Assembly: GCA_028289465.1 (NCBI GenBank)
Contig: JANQPM010000045.1
Coordinates: 1-45,204 of the forward strand
DNA length: 45,204 nucleotides
Direction: 5' to 3'
Source of the DNA: Lysobacterales bacterium
GTDB lineage: Bacteria > Pseudomonadota > Gammaproteobacteria > Xanthomonadales > SZUA-36
Shown one piece after another: positions 42,563 to 45,204 of the stretch. Position numbers and translations under genes: made by a program. Below the pieces are notes generated by a model. The model saw only the letters and a program-made list of their open reading frames with translations. It did not search any database and was not told the origin of the DNA. How positions within the stretch are numbered: the first letter of the stretch is position 1; the number at the start of each line of letters is the position of its first letter.

Positions 42563-43618
42563 TTACCCCACTCCCAGGCCGAGCCGTTCGCCGCGGTAGC
42601 TGCCGTCGCGAACCCGCTGGACCCATTCCGTATTCTCCAGATACCAATCGATGGTATGCGCCAGCCCCGCTTCGAAGTCAACGGTCGGCGTCCAGCCCAG
42701 TTCGTCCTGCAGCTTGCTGAAATCGATCGCATAGCGCCGGTCGTGTCCGGGACGGTCGGTCACATGCGTGATCTGTTCCCGATAGGAACCGCCGCCCGAC
42801 TTCGGCCGGCGGTCGTCCAATATCGCACAGATAGCGTTCACCACATCCAGGTTGGTGCACTCTGCATCGCCGCCGACGTTATATACCTGCCCCGGCCGGC
42901 CGCGATCCAGCACGCATGCAATCGCATCGCAGTGATCCTGCACGAACAGCCAGTCGCGAATCTGCTGGCCATCGCCATATACCGGCAGCGGCTTGCCCTC
43001 GAGGGCCGACAAAATCATCAGCGGTATCAATTTTTCCGGGAACTGGTAAGGGCCATAGTTATTGGAGCAATTGGTTGTCAGCGTCGGCAGGCCGTAGGTC
43101 TTGTAAAAAGCCCTTACCAGGTGGTCGGAAGCAGCCTTCGAGGCCGCATAAGGGGAATTCGGGGCATAGGGTGTCGTTTCGGTGAATGCGCCCTCGGCAC
43201 CCAGAGAACCATAGACCTCGTCGGTCGAGACATGCAGGAAACGAAACGGGCGCCGGTCTTTGATGCCTTTCCAGTACTTCAACGCCTGTTCCAGCAAATT
43301 CAGCGTGCCGTTGACATTGGTCTGAACAAACTGCGCAGGACCGTCGATGGACCGGTCCACATGACTCTCAGCGGCGAAATTAACGATTGCAACCGGTTCG
43401 AAATCGGCCAGCAGCCGTGCGACCAGGTCCGCATCACCGATATCGCCATGAACGAATTCATGCTGCGCCGAGCCGTCAAGGCTCTTCAGCGTATCCAAAT
43501 TGCCGGCGTAAGTGAGTAAATCCAGGTTGACGATACGGACCTGACGCTTACCCAGTATCCGCAGCACAAAATTGCCGCCGATGAAACCGGCGCCGCCGGT
43601 TACCAGTACTGTATCCAC
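42563..43618 (-). CDS. rfbB: dTDP-glucose 4,6-dehydratase
   Basis: A 351-residue SDR enzyme. NAD loop GGAGFIGGNFV, VSTDEVYGSLGAEGAFTE with the catalytic Asp/Glu, and YAASKAASDH with Tyr/Lys. It performs the second dTDP-rhamnose step. It starts only 14 bp after the ssb stop, with no promoter visible between. Confidence 0.96.
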   Translation of the reverse strand: MDTVLVTGGAGFIGGNFVLRILGKRQVRIVNLDLLTYAGNLDTLKSLDGSAQHEFVHGDIGDADLVARLLADFEPVAIVNFAAESHVDRSIDGPAQFVQTNVNGTLNLLEQALKYWKGIKDRRPFRFLHVSTDEVYGSLGAEGAFTETTPYAPNSPYAASKAASDHLVRAFYKTYGLPTLTTNCSNNYGPYQFPEKLIPLMILSALEGKPLPVYGDGQQIRDWLFVQDHCDAIACVLDRGRPGQVYNVGGDAECTNLDVVNAICAILDDRRPKSGGGSYREQITHVTDRPGHDRRYAIDFSKLQDELGWTPTVDFEAGLAHTIDWYLENTEWVQRVRDGSYRGERLGLGVG

Positions 43619-43632
43619 AGATGTACCTTTAC

Positions 43633-44088
43633 TTAGAACGGAATATCGTCGTCGAAATCGTCACCGGCCGGCGGTGCGTCGGCGCCGGCCGGTTCGCGTG
43701 CGGGTGCCTGCGAGGCTCCCATGCCGCCGCTCATGTTGGCCGTGCCGCCCGGACGGCCGCCCAGCATCTGCATTTCGTTGGCAACCACCTCGGTGGTGTA
43801 GCGGTCCTGCCCGCTTTGATCCTGCCACTTGCGGGTCTGCAGCTTGCCTTCGATATAGACCTGCGAGCCCTTACGCAGATACTCGCCGGCGATTTCGGCC
43901 AGCCGGTTAAAAAACACTATCCGGTGCCACTCGGTCCGTTCCTGGTTTTCCCCGGACTGGCGGTCGCGCCACGATTCCGTCGTTGCCAGACGTATGTTCG
44001 TCACCGCCGAACCGGATGGGGTATAGCGGGTTTCCGGGTCCGCACCCAGATTGCCGACCAAGATCACTTTGTTAATACCGCGGGCCAT
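43633..44088 (-). CDS. ssb: Single-stranded DNA-binding protein
   Basis: A 151-residue protein. OB-fold [40 protein letters not shown] and [20 protein letters not shown], then a Gly/Pro/Ala-rich tail ending DDFDDDIPF, the conserved protein-interaction tip. It binds and protects single-stranded DNA in replication and repair. The dTDP-rhamnose genes follow 14 bp later, and ispB diverges with 293 bp between the starts. No clear LexA box was found upstream. Confidence 0.97.
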   Translation of the reverse strand: MARGINKVILVGNLGADPETRYTPSGSAVTNIRLATTESWRDRQSGENQERTEWHRIVFFNRLAEIAGEYLRKGSQVYIEGKLQTRKWQDQSGQDRYTTEVVANEMQMLGGRPGGTANMSGGMGASQAPAREPAGADAPPAGDDFDDDIPF

Positions 44089-44330
44089 GAATTCCTCCGT
44101 CCAACGCGTAAATATCCCGGTAATGGAGATAAATCAGCAAATTTTTGCAGTTTAGCATAATCGTCCTCGGCAGCACTCCGATTGTCAGCCAAATACCGGT
44201 AAATTCTAGCCGCTCCCAGCATAGTGCTGTCAGACCGGCCGTTCGTCGGCAAACCGCCCTGGCCGAGGGTACGAAATCGACGCGGTCAGACCGACGCTGT
44301 CGGCCGCTTTTCCGTAAACCCGCGCCGCCG

Positions 44331-44336
44331 TATAAT
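44331..44336 (+). promoter_or_regulatory. Candidate -10 of ispB
   Basis: TATAAT, perfect -10, about 45 bp before the ispB start; the upstream -35 is poor (TTTTCC region 44308-44313). Nothing else is clear in 44089-44330. Confidence 0.45.
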
Positions 44337-44381
44337 GCCGATGATTTTGAACGATCTTCTTTATCGAGACGAGGACTGCCC

Positions 44382-45204
44382 TTGAACCGACCCGTGGCGG
44401 TAAGTCGAGTACCGGCTGATACCGGTCCAGCCATCAGCGACGTCATTCAGCTAGTCGATACGGAAATGCAGCAACTGGACGATTGCATCCGTGGGCGGCT
44501 GCGCTCGGACGTTTCGCTAATCAATCAGATCGCGGAATACATCATCTACAGCGGTGGCAAGCGTATTCGGCCGCTGCTGCTGATCCTGTGCGCCAAAGCC
44601 TGCCGCTACCAGGGACAGCTCCACATCCTGCTGGCTGCAGTGGTCGAATTTATTCATACCGCGACGCTGCTGCATGATGACGTGGTCGACGAATCCGAAC
44701 TGCGGCGCGGACAGAAGACCGCACACGCGCTTTGGGGCAACGCCGCCAGCGTGCTGGTCGGCGATTTTCTGTATTCGCGCAGCTTCCAGATGATGGTCGA
44801 AATGAAATCCATGCGGGTGATGCGGATTCTGGCCGAGACCACCAACAACATCGCCGAAGGCGAAGTGATGCAGCTGCTGAACCTCGGTGACCCCGAGGTC
44901 GATGAAGAGCGGTATATGGACGTGATCCGCAACAAGACGGCACGGCTGTTCGAAGCCGCCTGCCAGCTTGCCGCGGTGATCGGTAAACAGCCATTCGCAA
45001 TCGAGCAAGGGGTGCGCGCCTATGGCAATGCGCTGGGGCGGGCGTTTCAGATCGCCGACGATATACTCGATTATGAGTCGGACGCCGACACCATCGGCAA
45101 GAATATCGGCGACGATCTGGCCGAAGGCAAACCTACCCTGCCATTGATTTATGCGCGAATGCGGGCCGGCGACGCCGGTCGACGCATTATCGACCAGGCT
45201 ATTC
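44382..45204 (+). CDS. ispB: Octaprenyl diphosphate synthase, 3'-truncated by window edge
   Basis: Open to the end of the window (about 274 codons). Start TTG at 44382 has GAGG 7 bp upstream and gives an IspB-like N-terminus; the first ATG is 84 bp further in. The first aspartate-rich motif LLHDDVVDES and FIHTATLL before it, GGKRIRPLLL, SVLVGDFLYSRSFQMM, NKTARLFEAACQLAAV and the second motif QIADDILDYESDADT are present. It makes the polyprenyl chain of ubiquinone. In many gammaproteobacteria ispB is divergent from rplU; here rplU is about 38 kb away with the same relative orientation. Confidence 0.95.
   Translation, partial: MNRPVAVSRVPADTGPAISDVIQLVDTEMQQLDDCIRGRLRSDVSLINQIAEYIIYSGGKRIRPLLLILCAKACRYQGQLHILLAAVVEFIHTATLLHDDVVDESELRRGQKTAHALWGNAASVLVGDFLYSRSFQMMVEMKSMRVMRILAETTNNIAEGEVMQLLNLGDPEVDEERYMDVIRNKTARLFEAACQLAAVIGKQPFAIEQGVRAYGNALGRAFQIADDILDYESDADTIGKNIGDDLAEGKPTLPLIYARMRAGDAGRRIIDQAI

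Noticed and set aside
44108-44119. GTAAATATCCCG shared between the ssb upstream region and the iterons at 36477
   Set aside because: A 12-base match is expected by chance in a 45-kb window.

Overview
The window reads as chromosome of a free-living gammaproteobacterium of moderately high G+C. The housekeeping blocks support this: divergent rpsT/murJ, rplU-rpmA-obgE, uvrA, ssb, ispB and a sigma-54 type pspABC operon. I cannot name the genus. No rRNA, tRNA or CRISPR array was seen.

Layout: 1-1.8 kb is an accessory edge with a truncated KGG-motif protein, an AT-rich one-helix membrane protein and a transposase remnant. 1.8-10.6 kb is core: murJ, rpsT, obgE, rpmA, an L21 fused to a helix-hairpin-helix domain, a 2OG-Fe(II) oxygenase, uvrA and a thioesterase. 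10.7-25.8 kb is the most interesting part. It begins with a TPR/TonB-like periplasmic protein and two divergent lipoproteins. An eight-gene collinear cluster plus one interrupting repeat block follows: a Ser/Pro/Gly-rich lipoprotein, a periplasmic protein, a membrane pseudokinase with TPR-like and PEGA-like parts, a membrane PEGA-SUMF1 protein without any cysteine, a small secreted protein, a MotA/TolQ/ExbB channel protein, an actin/Hsp70-like protein fused to a C-terminal FHA-like domain, and two von Willebrand A (vWA) proteins. Each vWA protein has an N-terminal helix carrying the ExbD-type aspartate.

25.8-27.1 kb holds three unrecognised genes, two of them AT-rich. 27.3-34.6 kb holds ordinary envelope and metabolic genes: a CPA2 antiporter, a PCu(A)C copper lipoprotein, a DUF4139 protein, a His-rich secreted protein, an enoyl-CoA isomerase, twin small lipoproteins, a CoA-type Nudix enzyme, a DUF1289 protein and an FKBP isomerase. 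34.9-36.7 kb is pspABC with a good sigma-54 promoter and a small ORF preceded by three 17-bp iterons. 36.8-45.2 kb holds an enoyl-CoA hydratase, a DUF1684 lipoprotein, manC, rfbDCAB, ssb and the 5' part of ispB.

For the central cluster, my inference is an ion-driven envelope machine. The ExbB-like protein would form the channel, and the two vWA proteins would replace ExbD with coiled coils and metal-binding (MIDAS) heads in the periplasm. The pseudokinase, the actin-like/FHA protein and the PEGA-SUMF1 protein would be regulatory or scaffold parts on the two membrane faces, and the lipoproteins would be outer-membrane partners. The families are recognisable individually; I know of no characterised function for this combination. 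Promoters, terminators and structural sites below are read by eye and are inferences.
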